A DNA stretch of 64,000 nucleotides from an uncultured Burkholderiales bacterium (GTDB lineage Bacteria > Pseudomonadota > Gammaproteobacteria > Burkholderiales > Burkholderiaceae_C): positions 1 to 64,000 of the forward strand of contig CAIOTD010000189.1 in the NCBI GenBank assembly GCA_903861115.1, in the 5' to 3' direction. Every line of letters starts with the position of its first letter. Positions within the stretch are counted from its first letter, which is position 1. Of the stretch, positions 9,646 through 17,937 are shown piece by piece. The notes beneath the pieces were generated by a model that was not told where the DNA came from, ran no database searches, and saw nothing but the letters and a program-made list of their open reading frames with translations. Made by a program: the position numbers and the translations under genes.

Positions 9646-10632
9646 ATGACTTCACGCCGCGAATTGATCAAAACCCTTGGACTTGGGGGTTTGGGCTTGT
9701 CCTTGGGCACACACTTGCATGCACAAGTGGCCTACCCCAATAAGCCGATCAAGTACATCGTCCCCGTCTCTGCCGGTGGCGGCAGCGATATGGTCGGGCG
9801 CACAGTTTGTGAAAGATGGGGCAAAGCCCTGGGACAAACCATTGTGGTGGACAACCAAGGCGGCGGCGGCGGCGTCATCGCTTGCCAAAACACGGCAAGG
9901 GCCAGCGCCGATGGCTACACCTTGATGCAAGGCTATGTGGCCACTTTGGGCACCTCGCCAGCGACTCGCAAGAACTTGCCCTACGATCCCATCAAAGACT
10001 TCACGCCCATTGGCATGATTGGAGGGACACCCAATGTGCTCGTGATGAACACCCAACTGCCCGCTCAAAATTTTGCTGAATTTTTGGCCTACATTAAAAA
10101 AAATCCCGGGCGCGTGAGTTATGGCTCGGCCGGTCAAGGCTCCCTCACGCACTTGACCATGGAGCTCTTCAAGACGCAAGTGCAGAGCTTTTTGGTCCAC
10201 ATCCCCTACCGCGGCATTGCACCGGCTTTTACCGACTTGATTGCAGGTCAAACCCAGGCCATGTTTCCGGGATTGGCCGCCGCTTTGCCCCACATCAGAT
10301 CGGGCCGTGTCAGGCCCTTGGCCATCACCGGATCGAGCCGTCACCCGCAGCTCAAAGACACCCCGACCATGGAGGAGCTGGGCTTTAAGGGCTTTGATGC
10401 GCTCCAGTGGTACGGCGTGTGTGGGCCCGCTGGCATGCCAAGCAGCATTGTCAAAACACTCAACGAGAGTTTGAATGGTGTTTTAAAAGCCCCTGACTTG
10501 CGAGAGAAGCTCTCCGTAGAAGCCGTTGAACCCATGCCCATGAGCAGTGAGCAATTTGGCGCCTACATCAAAAAAGATCTCGACCGCTGGACCCATTTGG
10601 CCAAAGAGCGTCACATTGAGTTGGACAGCTAG
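9646..10632 (+). CDS. Bug/TctC-family periplasmic solute-binding protein
   Basis: This is a periplasmic binding protein of the Bug (TctC) family, which captures carboxylates or other small organics for TTT-type transport or sensing. The ATG at 9646 has an AAGGA ribosome site 9 bases upstream and gives 328 residues, starting with the twin-arginine-like leader 'MTSRRELIKTLGLGG' and an 'AHA'-type cleavage region. The mature start 'YPNKPIKYIVPVSAGGGSDMVGR' and 'NLPYDPIKDFTPI' are family hallmarks. No tctA/tctB membrane genes are near. The next gene is an MmgE/PrpD protein, a common pairing suggesting a shared organic-acid substrate. Confidence 0.93.
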   Translation: MTSRRELIKTLGLGGLGLSLGTHLHAQVAYPNKPIKYIVPVSAGGGSDMVGRTVCERWGKALGQTIVVDNQGGGGGVIACQNTARASADGYTLMQGYVATLGTSPATRKNLPYDPIKDFTPIGMIGGTPNVLVMNTQLPAQNFAEFLAYIKKNPGRVSYGSAGQGSLTHLTMELFKTQVQSFLVHIPYRGIAPAFTDLIAGQTQAMFPGLAAALPHIRSGRVRPLAITGSSRHPQLKDTPTMEELGFKGFDALQWYGVCGPAGMPSSIVKTLNESLNGVLKAPDLREKLSVEAVEPMPMSSEQFGAYIKKDLDRWTHLAKERHIELDS

Positions 10633-10670
10633 GGCTTGCATCCTTTCGTCCAGAACTCATTGAATATTTT

Positions 10671-10689
10671 GTTTTTGTTTTTGTTTTTT
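10671..10689 (+). repeat. (GTTTTT)3 simple repeat before the MmgE gene
   Basis: Three GTTTTT units plus an extra T form part of a T-rich 30-base run ending about 20 bases before the MmgE/PrpD start codon. No Shine-Dalgarno-like sequence is visible in this leader. Confidence 0.7.
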
Positions 10690-10710
10690 CATTTTTAATC
10701 ATCAATCACC

Positions 10711-12084
10711 ATGGCTCGCAATACACAAGTTTTAGCAGATCACAACGCTCCCGAAGTCACACGCACATTGGCCGAATTTGTGGTCAACCACCCCTCCAAA
10801 GGCTGGAGTGAGGCGGTTGAACACGAAGCACATCGCACCTTCATGAATTGGCTGGGCTGTGCAGTGGGCGCAGCTCACCACGAGTCCACCCAAGCGGCCT
10901 TGGCGGCCGTCAACATGCTAGAGCCCGCACCCCAGGCGACGCTCGCGGGCTTGAAAGAGCGCGTTGACATTGCCAGTGCGGCCTTGATCAATGGCATTTC
11001 CTCGCACACCTTTGATTTTGACGACACGCACCTCAAAACCATCATTCACCCCGCGGGCCCAGTCGCCTCCGCCGTCATGGCCTTGGCCGAGCACTTGAAT
11101 TCAAGTGGCCGTGAAGTGATTGACGCCTTGGTGCTTGGCATTGACGTGTCTTGCCGCGTGGGCAACTGTTTGTACCCCGATCACTATGACCGTGGATGGC
11201 ACATCACGGGCTCAACGGGCATGCTCGGTGCAGCGGCTGCGTGCGCCCGGCTTTTAAAGCTCAACGTTCATCAAACTCAAATGGCCTTGGGGATTGCAGC
11301 CTCACAGCCCATTGGTTTGAGAGAGCAATTTGGCACCATGACCAAACCCTTCCACCCCGGAGGAGCCGCACGCGCGGGCATGATGTCGGCCTTGATGGCC
11401 TCTAAAGGCTTTACCGCCAGCCCCAAGGCGATCGAAGCGCCCAGAGGCTTTGCCCAAGTGGCCTCCACCAAATACGATTGGAGCGAAATCGACTCCGAGT
11501 TGGGCAAACGCTTTGAGATCAGCTTCAACACCTACAAACCCTTTGCCTGCGGCATCGTGATTCACCCCAGCATTGACGCTTGTGTGCAACTCAAAAACTT
11601 GGGCGTCGTGGCCGACCAAGTTGAAAAAATTGAGCTCAAGGTGCATTCCTTGGTGCTTGAGCTCACTGGCAAAAAAGAACCCAAAGACGGTCTGCAAGGC
11701 AAATTCAGTGTCTACCACGGATGTGCAGCAGGCTTGCTGTTTGGGCGCGCAGGCGAGGAAGAGTTTGCGGATGAGGTGGTCACCAGCCAAGCCGCTCAAG
11801 ACCTGCGTCGCAAAGTGGTGGCCATCGTGGACGACTCCATCGATGAGGCCAGCGCTGACGTCACCGCTTACCTCAAATCGGGCGACCCCATTCATATTCG
11901 CGTCGAACATGCCATTGGGTCTTTAGAAAACCCCATGACCGACAGCTTGCTTGAGAAAAAATTCCACGATTTGAGCGACCCCGTGATTGGACAAGCTCAA
12001 ACCAACGAACTGATCAAATCTTGCTGGTCCTTGGCACAAAGCCCGAACCTCCAAACCCTCCTGAAACAGTGCCTCCCCAGCTGA
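10711..12084 (+). CDS. MmgE/PrpD family protein
   Basis: This is a member of the 2-methylcitrate dehydratase PrpD / cis-aconitate decarboxylase superfamily, 457 residues. It shows the typical N-terminal all-helical domain with 'GCAVGA' near residue 50, 'INGISSHTFDFDDTHL' near 93, 'HPAGPVASAVMALAEHL' near 112, 'GSTGMLGAAAACARLL' near 168, and the lid-domain 'YKPFACGIVIHPSIDA' near 272. Such proteins dehydrate or decarboxylate tricarboxylic and related acids. No prpB or prpC is adjacent, so methylcitrate-cycle membership is not supported. It probably forms a small operon with the upstream Bug gene (78-base gap). Confidence 0.88.
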   Translation: MARNTQVLADHNAPEVTRTLAEFVVNHPSKGWSEAVEHEAHRTFMNWLGCAVGAAHHESTQAALAAVNMLEPAPQATLAGLKERVDIASAALINGISSHTFDFDDTHLKTIIHPAGPVASAVMALAEHLNSSGREVIDALVLGIDVSCRVGNCLYPDHYDRGWHITGSTGMLGAAAACARLLKLNVHQTQMALGIAASQPIGLREQFGTMTKPFHPGGAARAGMMSALMASKGFTASPKAIEAPRGFAQVASTKYDWSEIDSELGKRFEISFNTYKPFACGIVIHPSIDACVQLKNLGVVADQVEKIELKVHSLVLELTGKKEPKDGLQGKFSVYHGCAAGLLFGRAGEEEFADEVVTSQAAQDLRRKVVAIVDDSIDEASADVTAYLKSGDPIHIRVEHAIGSLENPMTDSLLEKKFHDLSDPVIGQAQTNELIKSCWSLAQSPNLQTLLKQCLPS

Positions 12085-12176
12085 ACTGGGCTGAAACGGC
12101 ACCGGAGAATCTCCCTGGGTGCTTGTGTGGCAACACCACCAAGCACCAGGGATTACCCTAAATACAACATGGATTA

Positions 12177-12203
12177 TTAGCACTCACTGACGTAGAGTGC
12201 TAA
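12177..12203 (+). promoter_or_regulatory. CIRCE operator (HrcA-binding inverted repeat) of rpoH
   Basis: The arms TTAGCACTC and GAGTGCTAA are separated by exactly nine bases, a perfect match to the CIRCE consensus recognised by the heat-shock repressor HrcA. The element ends 31 bases before the rpoH ATG. A plausible sigma70 promoter overlaps it: TTAGCA as -35 and TAAAAT (12201-12206) as -10, with an 18-base spacer made mostly of the operator. Binding of HrcA would therefore block polymerase. Presence of hrcA in this genome cannot be checked in the window. Confidence 0.93.
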
Positions 12204-12234
12204 AATGAGGATTCTGCATGAAAGGATTCGCACC

Positions 12235-13170
12235 ATGACTGCTTTAACAACTTTGTCCACACCCTCCACACTCCCAGCGACGTCTTGGGCGCTCATACCG
12301 CCCTTGGGACACTTGGATGCCTACATCTCGGCCGTCAATCGCATGCCCATGCTCACTTTGGAGCAAGAGCAGGCCTTTGCCAAGCAGTTGAAAGACAACA
12401 ACGACTTGGAAGCGGCGGGCAAGTTGATCATGTCGCACTTGAGGCTCGTGGTCTCCGTGTCAAGACAATACCTGGGCTACGGCTTGCCCCATGCCGACTT
12501 GATTCAAGAAGGCAATGTGGGCCTGATGAAAGCGGTCAAACGCTTTGACCCCGAGCAAGGTGTGCGCTTGGTGAGTTACGCCATGCATTGGATCAAGGCA
12601 GAAATTCACGAATACATCTTAAAGAACTGGCGCATGGTCAAAGTGGCCACCACCAAGTCACAAAGAAAACTTTTCTTTAACCTTCGCTCCATGAAGCAAG
12701 GCTTCAAAGCCGACACAGAAGACAGCAACGCACACCGCTTGAATCTCTCTGAATCACAAATTGAACAAGTCGCCAAAGACTTGAACGTCAAACGCGAAGA
12801 AGTGATGGAGATGGAGACGCGCATGAGTGGCGCAGACATCATGCTTGACCCCTCACCCAATGAGGATGGGGAGGAGTCCTATGGCCCCATCTCTTACCTG
12901 ACCGATCTCAATCATGAGCCCACCGCCATGATCGAATCCCATCAGCGCGATGTACTGGCAAGCGACGGCTTGACCCTGGCCCTCAATGCGCTGGACCCCC
13001 GCTCTCGCAGAATCGTACAAGAGCGTTGGCTCAATGTGCGAGACGATGGCTCTGGCGGCATGACCTTGCACGACTTGGCCGATGAGTTTGGCGTGAGTGC
13101 TGAGCGCATCCGTCAAATTGAGACCGCGGCCATGAAAAAAATGAAACAAGCACTCCTAGAGTTTGCTTGA
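12235..13170 (+). CDS. rpoH: RNA polymerase heat-shock sigma factor RpoH (sigma-32)
   Basis: RpoH directs RNA polymerase to heat-shock promoters. The ATG at 12235, preceded by AAAGGA, gives 311 residues; the track start at 12205 lies at the CIRCE edge and is unlikely. Visible parts are region 1.2 'LDAYISAVNRMPMLTLEQEQAFA', region 2 'HLRLVVSVSRQYLGYGLPHADLIQEGN', and 'VRLVSYAMHWIKAEIHEYIL'. The RpoH-specific box 'QRKLFFNLRSMK' and region 4.2 'TLHDLADEFGVSAERIRQIE' near the C-terminus follow. The CIRCE element upstream indicates HrcA control in addition to the usual post-translational control. Confidence 0.97.
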   Translation: MTALTTLSTPSTLPATSWALIPPLGHLDAYISAVNRMPMLTLEQEQAFAKQLKDNNDLEAAGKLIMSHLRLVVSVSRQYLGYGLPHADLIQEGNVGLMKAVKRFDPEQGVRLVSYAMHWIKAEIHEYILKNWRMVKVATTKSQRKLFFNLRSMKQGFKADTEDSNAHRLNLSESQIEQVAKDLNVKREEVMEMETRMSGADIMLDPSPNEDGEESYGPISYLTDLNHEPTAMIESHQRDVLASDGLTLALNALDPRSRRIVQERWLNVRDDGSGGMTLHDLADEFGVSAERIRQIETAAMKKMKQALLEFA

Positions 13171-13266
13171 ACCTTGGTGGTCAGTGGCCTGTTCGCTTTG
13201 AGCTGGACGGATCGCCTTCAACGCACTGCACTGAGCACCCGTTAGAGTCATTGCACGCCCATGCCG

Positions 13267-13881
13267 TCAAGCGTGCTCCAACAGCATTTGAAGATCTTTC
13301 ATCAAACTCTCTTGGGGCGTGCCATAGCGCACGAACAGTCGCAATTGACCATGGGTGTCGTAGACATAAAAACCGGCTGTGTGCTCAATGCCATAGCTCG
13401 TGGGCGTGGGTCCTGGGGTCTTTTGGTAAAACACTTTGAACTCCTTGGCTGCAAGCTTTAACTGTTCAGCGGGCAAGGACACGCCTGAAAAATCTTCACC
13501 AAAATTGGCCACATACGCATCAAGCACCTCTTGGCTGTCTCGCTCAGGGTCCACGGTGATAAAAAGCGCCTTGATTTTTTTACCCGACTCTCCCAGTGAG
13601 GCTTTGATCGCTTTGAGCTCTGACAAGGACGTGGGACACACGTCTGGGCACTGTGTGTAGCCAAAAAAAACCAAGACCAGTTGCCCCTTGGCATCTTGTA
13701 AGTGGTGCTCCAAACCCGCTTTGTCACGCCAGACCAAATCCCTGGCATACTCCGCACCCGTGATGTCCACCGAGTTAAAACTCAACGGCTTGTCACTGCA
13801 CGACATGAGCGCGAACACGCACAGCAACAAGGTGCCCAGATGCATTTGAAGACGCTCAGCTTGAAGACTCAAAAAATTCAC
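13267..13881 (-). CDS. SCO1/SenC/PrrC family copper chaperone lipoprotein
   Basis: SCO proteins deliver copper to the CuA site of cytochrome oxidase or act as thiol-disulfide factors. The 204-residue protein starts with GTG at 13881. It has a hydrophobic leader ending in a lipobox 'ALMSC' (about residue 28), then a thioredoxin fold with the copper-binding 'GYTQCPDVCPTSL' (CxxxC, about residue 79). The third ligand His is in 'YGIEHTAGFYVYD' near 165. It is the last gene of the minus-strand cox cluster and converges with rpoH. Confidence 0.94.
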   Translation of the reverse strand: MNFLSLQAERLQMHLGTLLLCVFALMSCSDKPLSFNSVDITGAEYARDLVWRDKAGLEHHLQDAKGQLVLVFFGYTQCPDVCPTSLSELKAIKASLGESGKKIKALFITVDPERDSQEVLDAYVANFGEDFSGVSLPAEQLKLAAKEFKVFYQKTPGPTPTSYGIEHTAGFYVYDTHGQLRLFVRYGTPQESLMKDLQMLLEHA

Positions 13882-13892
13882 AGTGTGCTCGC

Positions 13893-14783
13893 TTAAATGT
13901 AGTGGTCGATCAAAAGGGCCGCAAACAACAAACTCAAATGGATCAAAGAAAATTTAAATGTTGCACGCGCCAATTCATCTGAATAGTGGCGCCACAATTT
14001 ATAGGCGTACCCACAAAATCCAATGCCCAAAAGCACAGCGCTCACCAAATAAATCCAGCCACTCATTTGATAAATGAAGGGCAACAAACACGCCGCGAAC
14101 AACACCAACGTGTAGAGCCATATTTGTAAACGCGTGAAGGCATTGCCATGCGTGACGGGCAGCATGGGCAAGCCCGACTTCCTGTAATCCTCGACCCGGT
14201 AAAGTGCCAAGGCCCAAAAATGAGGCGGGGTCCATAAAAAGATGATCAAAAACAAAATCAAGGCCTCCGGCCCCACCTCGCCCGTCATCGCCGCCCAACC
14301 CAAGACGGGCGGCATGGCGCCTGAGGCCCCGCCAATCACAATGTTTTGAGGCGTCAAGGGCTTTAAGATCACGGTGTAGACGACCGCGTAGCCCACAAAG
14401 GTTGCAAAGGTCAACCACATGGTCAAGGGGTTCACCCAGCAATACAACACCACGGAACCCATCACACACAGCACACTTGAGAAAACAAAAGCTTCGGTGT
14501 CGGTCAGCTCACCTTTGGCAGTGGGTCGCCACGATGTGCGCTTCATCAAAGCGTCAATTCGCTTCTCAACCAAGCAGTTAAAGACCGCTGCTGCACCTGC
14601 CACCAACCAGATCCCCAGACACGCCAAAAGACCCAATTGAACATCGGGCCATGTGGGGACGCCAGGCACCGCCAACACCATGCCAATCAGTGCGCAAAAC
14701 ACAATCAACTGAATGACCCTTGGCTTGGTCAATGCATTGAATTGTCGCCATCTCGGCAAAATACCGTGTCCCAGGATGCTCAT
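13893..14783 (-). CDS. ctaB: Protoheme IX farnesyltransferase (heme O synthase)
   Basis: This integral membrane UbiA-family prenyltransferase adds farnesyl to heme B to make heme O. The 296-residue protein contains '[17 protein letters not shown]' in the first membrane helix. The prenyl-diphosphate/Mg site is in '[19 protein letters not shown]' (NxxxDxxxxR-type, about residue 69), with a second loop '[19 protein letters not shown]' near 190. It lies 11 bases upstream of the SCO gene and 46 bases after the heme A synthase gene, so it belongs to the heme A branch of the cox operon. Confidence 0.96.
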   Translation of the reverse strand: MSILGHGILPRWRQFNALTKPRVIQLIVFCALIGMVLAVPGVPTWPDVQLGLLACLGIWLVAGAAAVFNCLVEKRIDALMKRTSWRPTAKGELTDTEAFVFSSVLCVMGSVVLYCWVNPLTMWLTFATFVGYAVVYTVILKPLTPQNIVIGGASGAMPPVLGWAAMTGEVGPEALILFLIIFLWTPPHFWALALYRVEDYRKSGLPMLPVTHGNAFTRLQIWLYTLVLFAACLLPFIYQMSGWIYLVSAVLLGIGFCGYAYKLWRHYSDELARATFKFSLIHLSLLFAALLIDHYI

Positions 14784-14829
14784 GCCGTCTCTTTACTTCG
14801 TAGGAATTTAAAAAAATGAATCTTTGCCG

Positions 14830-16080
14830 TCATGCGGCGTGAAGGCTTTGCGACCCTTGCCCCATTGAAGCCTCACGCCGCCTGGTCTGCAGATACCCCA
14901 GACTCATCCAAGTCATTGTGATCACCAAAGCACTGGCCCCAGCCACATGAAGGATAGCACCAATCATGGGCCAACCCAGAACCACATTGGACAAGCCCGT
15001 CAAGAACTGCAGCAACAAAAGTCCCAGCAAAACAAGGGCCGCGCTCTTGTGGCCTGATTGGTGCACTCGCACACATAAAATGCCCAGCAACACAAAGACC
15101 ACATAGGCCATCAATCGGTGAGTGTAATGAATGGCCGTCAGCGCTTGAAAGACCAACGGCACTTGAGAAGAGGTCAAGCCCAAGGGGCGCCAAAGCTCAA
15201 AGCCTTGAGAAAAATTCATCTCGGGCCACCACTGCGCTTGGCACAGGGGAAAGCTCTGACAGGCCAGTACCGCGTAATTGGTGCTGACCCAAGCACCCAA
15301 GGCCAATTGGACTCCGAGCGCACAAGCACCCAAGATCAACCACCCGCCCCATGAGGGCCGATGCACCTGGGGCCACTGTGGTGCTGTTGGCGGCGTTGGG
15401 TCTGCGGCCTCGCGAGTTGAAAAGAAGCTGAGCACGTTGAATGAAACGACCCCGCCCGCATAAGCTCGCCACTGGATCACAAGCAGCACGAGCAAGGTCA
15501 TGCCCCCGAGCAAATGCATGCTCACGATCGCGGGAAAGAGCTTGCTGGTCACCGTCAAGGCCCCAAACAAGCCTTGCAGCATCACCCACAGCAAGCTGAG
15601 CGACGCGCACCACACAGTGGCGCGCTTCAGCACGAGCGCACCCGCCCCCAAATGTCGCCCCTTGAGCGCTTCGCGCCATGTCTCAATGAACATAATCAAA
15701 ATCAAAAACCCCACCGTCATGGCTGCATAACGATGAATCATCTCAATCCACGCTTTGGCCCAACTCACGGGGCCTTGCGGCATCAACTGGTGGGCCGCAT
15801 CGATCTCCAACCCCGCGCCCAAAGGCGAGACAAAACCATAGCACCCAGGCCAATCGGGACAACCCAGACCCGAATCACTTAAACGGGTAAAGGCACCAAA
15901 GAGCACCAAGTCAAAACACAAAAACAATGTGAACGCACACAGGCGGGCCAATCGGCCCTGTCGGTGTTGCGCCTGCACGCCTCTGAGCCACACCCAGCTC
16001 ACAGCGCCAATGCCCAGCACCAGTGCCAAGCACAACAGGGGCACACTGGGTCTTAAATCAAAGCCGTTGCTCCACTTCAT
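14830..16080 (-). CDS. ctaA: Heme A synthase (COX15/CtaA)
   Basis: This enzyme converts heme O to heme A by oxidising the C8 methyl. The start at 16080 (MKWSNGF) is chosen because the longer track form overlaps the upstream gene; 416 residues result, in the range of the proteobacterial COX15 class. The duplicated four-helix bundle is visible with heme-ligand regions 'FGAFTRLSDSGLGCPDWPGCYG', 'EMIHRYAAMTVGF', 'VSMHLLGGMTLL' and 'IHYTHRLMAYVVF'. The gene lies 4 bases downstream of the SCO-like gene. Confidence 0.95.
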   Translation of the reverse strand: MKWSNGFDLRPSVPLLCLALVLGIGAVSWVWLRGVQAQHRQGRLARLCAFTLFLCFDLVLFGAFTRLSDSGLGCPDWPGCYGFVSPLGAGLEIDAAHQLMPQGPVSWAKAWIEMIHRYAAMTVGFLILIMFIETWREALKGRHLGAGALVLKRATVWCASLSLLWVMLQGLFGALTVTSKLFPAIVSMHLLGGMTLLVLLVIQWRAYAGGVVSFNVLSFFSTREAADPTPPTAPQWPQVHRPSWGGWLILGACALGVQLALGAWVSTNYAVLACQSFPLCQAQWWPEMNFSQGFELWRPLGLTSSQVPLVFQALTAIHYTHRLMAYVVFVLLGILCVRVHQSGHKSAALVLLGLLLLQFLTGLSNVVLGWPMIGAILHVAGASALVITMTWMSLGYLQTRRREASMGQGSQSLHAA

Positions 16081-16084
16081 CGCA

Positions 16085-16792
16085 TCACCGCCCCGCTTTG
16101 TCCCAGCTTGAAGAGGCCCGCAAAAGCCGCTCCAAATCTTTCTTGACACCTGTGGCAGAGGCCTTGTCAGCACCCGCTTTGAAACGCTCCATCAACTGGC
16201 CCATGGGGTCGACCAGATAAAAGTAATCTTCAAGGGCCTCACTTTGCACACCGGCTTTGCTCACCTCGCGCGACAACCAGGCATCAAGGACCTCTTGTGA
16301 CACACGAAGCACACGCGCTTGTGCCAAGCCAGGCTTGATCTCATTCGGAATGGCCCTTTGATCACGGATCAACCAAACCCATTCAACCCGGTCTTGCTCC
16401 TTGCCCAAAGAGACAATCAACTGCCTTTGAATATAAAGGCGCTCCTGACAAGCTTTGTCACAGGCGCCCGAGTCCACACTGATCAAAAGCCATTGCCCCT
16501 TCAAATCCATTAAATTCAACTCGCCGCCATCGGCTTGCAAAACCTTCACATCAGGCAAGGCTCGCATGGGCTCAATGAGCTCACCGTGCACAGATTTCGC
16601 CTCAGGGCGAATGACATAGTAAGTCAAATACGACAAGATCACGGGTGCCGCGCAGACCAGCAAGACCAGCCACACCATCCAACGCCCGCCTTGGCGCTCG
16701 ATCAGCTCACCTTGCGTGGTCACATCGGGTAAATCGTGCACACTCAGTGACAAGGGCTGATCTGAGGGGTTGGGAGAGGTTTCTTTTTGCAT
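16085..16792 (-). CDS. SCO-like membrane-anchored thioredoxin-fold protein of the cox cluster
   Basis: This is a 235-residue protein with one transmembrane helix (about 45-65, 'MVWLVLLVCAAPVILSYLTYYVI') and a periplasmic SCO/thioredoxin-like domain. A CxxxC pair is present in 'DSGACDKACQERLY' near residue 113. The later His that completes the SCO copper site is not obvious: the equivalent segment reads 'EALEDYFYLVDPMG'. The gene lies between surf1 and ctaA in many Comamonadaceae. Its start (ATG 16792, or GTG one codon upstream) overlaps the surf1 stop. A role in heme-copper oxidase maturation is inferred from position and fold. Confidence 0.85.
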   Translation of the reverse strand: MQKETSPNPSDQPLSLSVHDLPDVTTQGELIERQGGRWMVWLVLLVCAAPVILSYLTYYVIRPEAKSVHGELIEPMRALPDVKVLQADGGELNLMDLKGQWLLISVDSGACDKACQERLYIQRQLIVSLGKEQDRVEWVWLIRDQRAIPNEIKPGLAQARVLRVSQEVLDAWLSREVSKAGVQSEALEDYFYLVDPMGQLMERFKAGADKASATGVKKDLERLLRASSSWDKAGR

Positions 16793-17547
16793 CACACTTG
16801 AGGTTTAATAATTTGATACCAACAGTACAGGGCCACCAAGAGCAAGGACAGGGCAAACCATTGAACGGTGTAGCCCACGTTCTTGAAGGCGGTGCTGGCG
16901 GGCTGGGGCCACTCACGACGAAGACCTTCTGAATTAGAACCGATTTGAATCACATTGCCGACAATCGGCAAGCCTCTTTCTTTGGCAAAGGAGGCCGCGT
17001 CAATATTTTGTCGAATGTTCAAAGACCTTGCCTCTTCAAGAGATTTAAATGCCTCAGGCTCAGTCGCGCCCAATTCAAACATTTTACTGGGCCCCTCACT
17101 GATGCGAGCAACAATCTCTTGCTCACCCAGAGGGGTCTCAAAGGGCGGCAACTCGGTGCGAACGTTCGAATTCCTTGGAATCCATCCTCTTTGCACCAAA
17201 ACGCTTTGCTGAGCGTTCAACCTGAGTGGCGTCATCACCCAAAATCCCGCTTGCGAATTCAAGGGGCGGTTGTCCAAGAACACCGTGTCTTGCGTGAGCC
17301 AAGTCCCTCGAAGGACGACCGTGCGATGAAGCGCCTCGTGCGGCTGGGCGAGCGCCAAAAACGCCTCTTGAGTGAGAGATGGCATCGCCTTCATCTGCTC
17401 AATGCTGTCTTCCAACGCCCACTTTTGCTGCGCCCTGGACCACTGCCACATCCCAAGCGAGGAGGTCAAGATGATGCACTCAAGCGTGACAATCAATACA
17501 ATGACTTTTTTAAGGCTCCACTGCGACAAGAATTGTTTTAAATGCAT
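16792..17547 (-). CDS. SURF1 family cytochrome oxidase assembly protein
   Basis: SURF1 helps deliver or insert heme A into subunit I. The 251-residue protein has the characteristic two-helix hairpin topology. The N-terminal helix is 'VIVLIVTLECIILTSSLGMWQW', and the C-terminal helix 'VQWFALSLLLVALYCWYQII' ends the protein. Between them are the family motifs 'DNRPLNSQAGFWVMTPL' (about 90) and 'VLVQRGWIPRN' (about 117). It is the first gene of the surf1/SCO-like/ctaA/ctaB/SCO run and diverges from a small DUF2909 gene. Confidence 0.94.
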   Translation of the reverse strand: MHLKQFLSQWSLKKVIVLIVTLECIILTSSLGMWQWSRAQQKWALEDSIEQMKAMPSLTQEAFLALAQPHEALHRTVVLRGTWLTQDTVFLDNRPLNSQAGFWVMTPLRLNAQQSVLVQRGWIPRNSNVRTELPPFETPLGEQEIVARISEGPSKMFELGATEPEAFKSLEEARSLNIRQNIDAASFAKERGLPIVGNVIQIGSNSEGLRREWPQPASTAFKNVGYTVQWFALSLLLVALYCWYQIIKPQV

Positions 17548-17570
17548 CTTTTTAAAGGGATAATCTACAC

Positions 17571-17792
17571 ATGACCATCATCGTTTCACTGGCCTTCATC
17601 GCCATCATTTCAAGCCTGGGCCTGGCCATGTACTTCATGCTCAAGGGCGGGCAGTCAGAGCAAAACAAAGCACTCAACATGTCCAAAGCACTCGCGCTTC
17701 GAGTGGGTTTATCGATCGCACTTTTCTTGTGCATTTTGATCAGTTGGCAAATGGGCTGGATTGAGCCCACTGGGATCAAGGCTGGACAATAA
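17571..17792 (+). CDS. DUF2909 twin transmembrane protein
   Basis: This is a 73-residue protein with two predicted membrane helices ('IIVSLAFIAIISSLGLAMYFM' and 'ALRVGLSIALFLCILISWQMG') joined by a short basic loop. It matches the DUF2909 family as I recognise it, which occurs beside ctaE in Burkholderiales. It is the only plus-strand gene inside the otherwise minus-strand cox region, starts 23 bases from the divergent surf1 start, and is followed by a terminator. Function is unknown; a role in oxidase assembly is inference from context. Confidence 0.82.
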   Translation: MTIIVSLAFIAIISSLGLAMYFMLKGGQSEQNKALNMSKALALRVGLSIALFLCILISWQMGWIEPTGIKAGQ

Positions 17793-17842
17793 CAGCTTTT
17801 GGATCGGCTTGCTCACCCATCGGATAAAAGCCGTCTCAAACA

Positions 17843-17881
17843 AAAAGGGTCTTGGTGATTGCTCACTCAGACCCTTTTTTT
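17843..17881 (+). terminator. Intrinsic terminator between DUF2909 gene and ctaE
   Basis: A 10-bp stem AAAAGGGTCT/AGACCCTTTT, with an inner GTGA/TCAC pairing, is followed by a T run. The A run on the left arm lets it work in both directions, for DUF2909 (+) and ctaE (-). Confidence 0.88.
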
Positions 17882-17937
17882 AGGACTTCAGCACGAGCTC
17901 TTCGTTCAAGACTCGAGCGCATGAGACCCTGGGTTTT

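Noticed and set aside
9652-10344. 230-aa minus-strand ORF
   Set aside because: Shadow of the Bug gene at 9646-10632.
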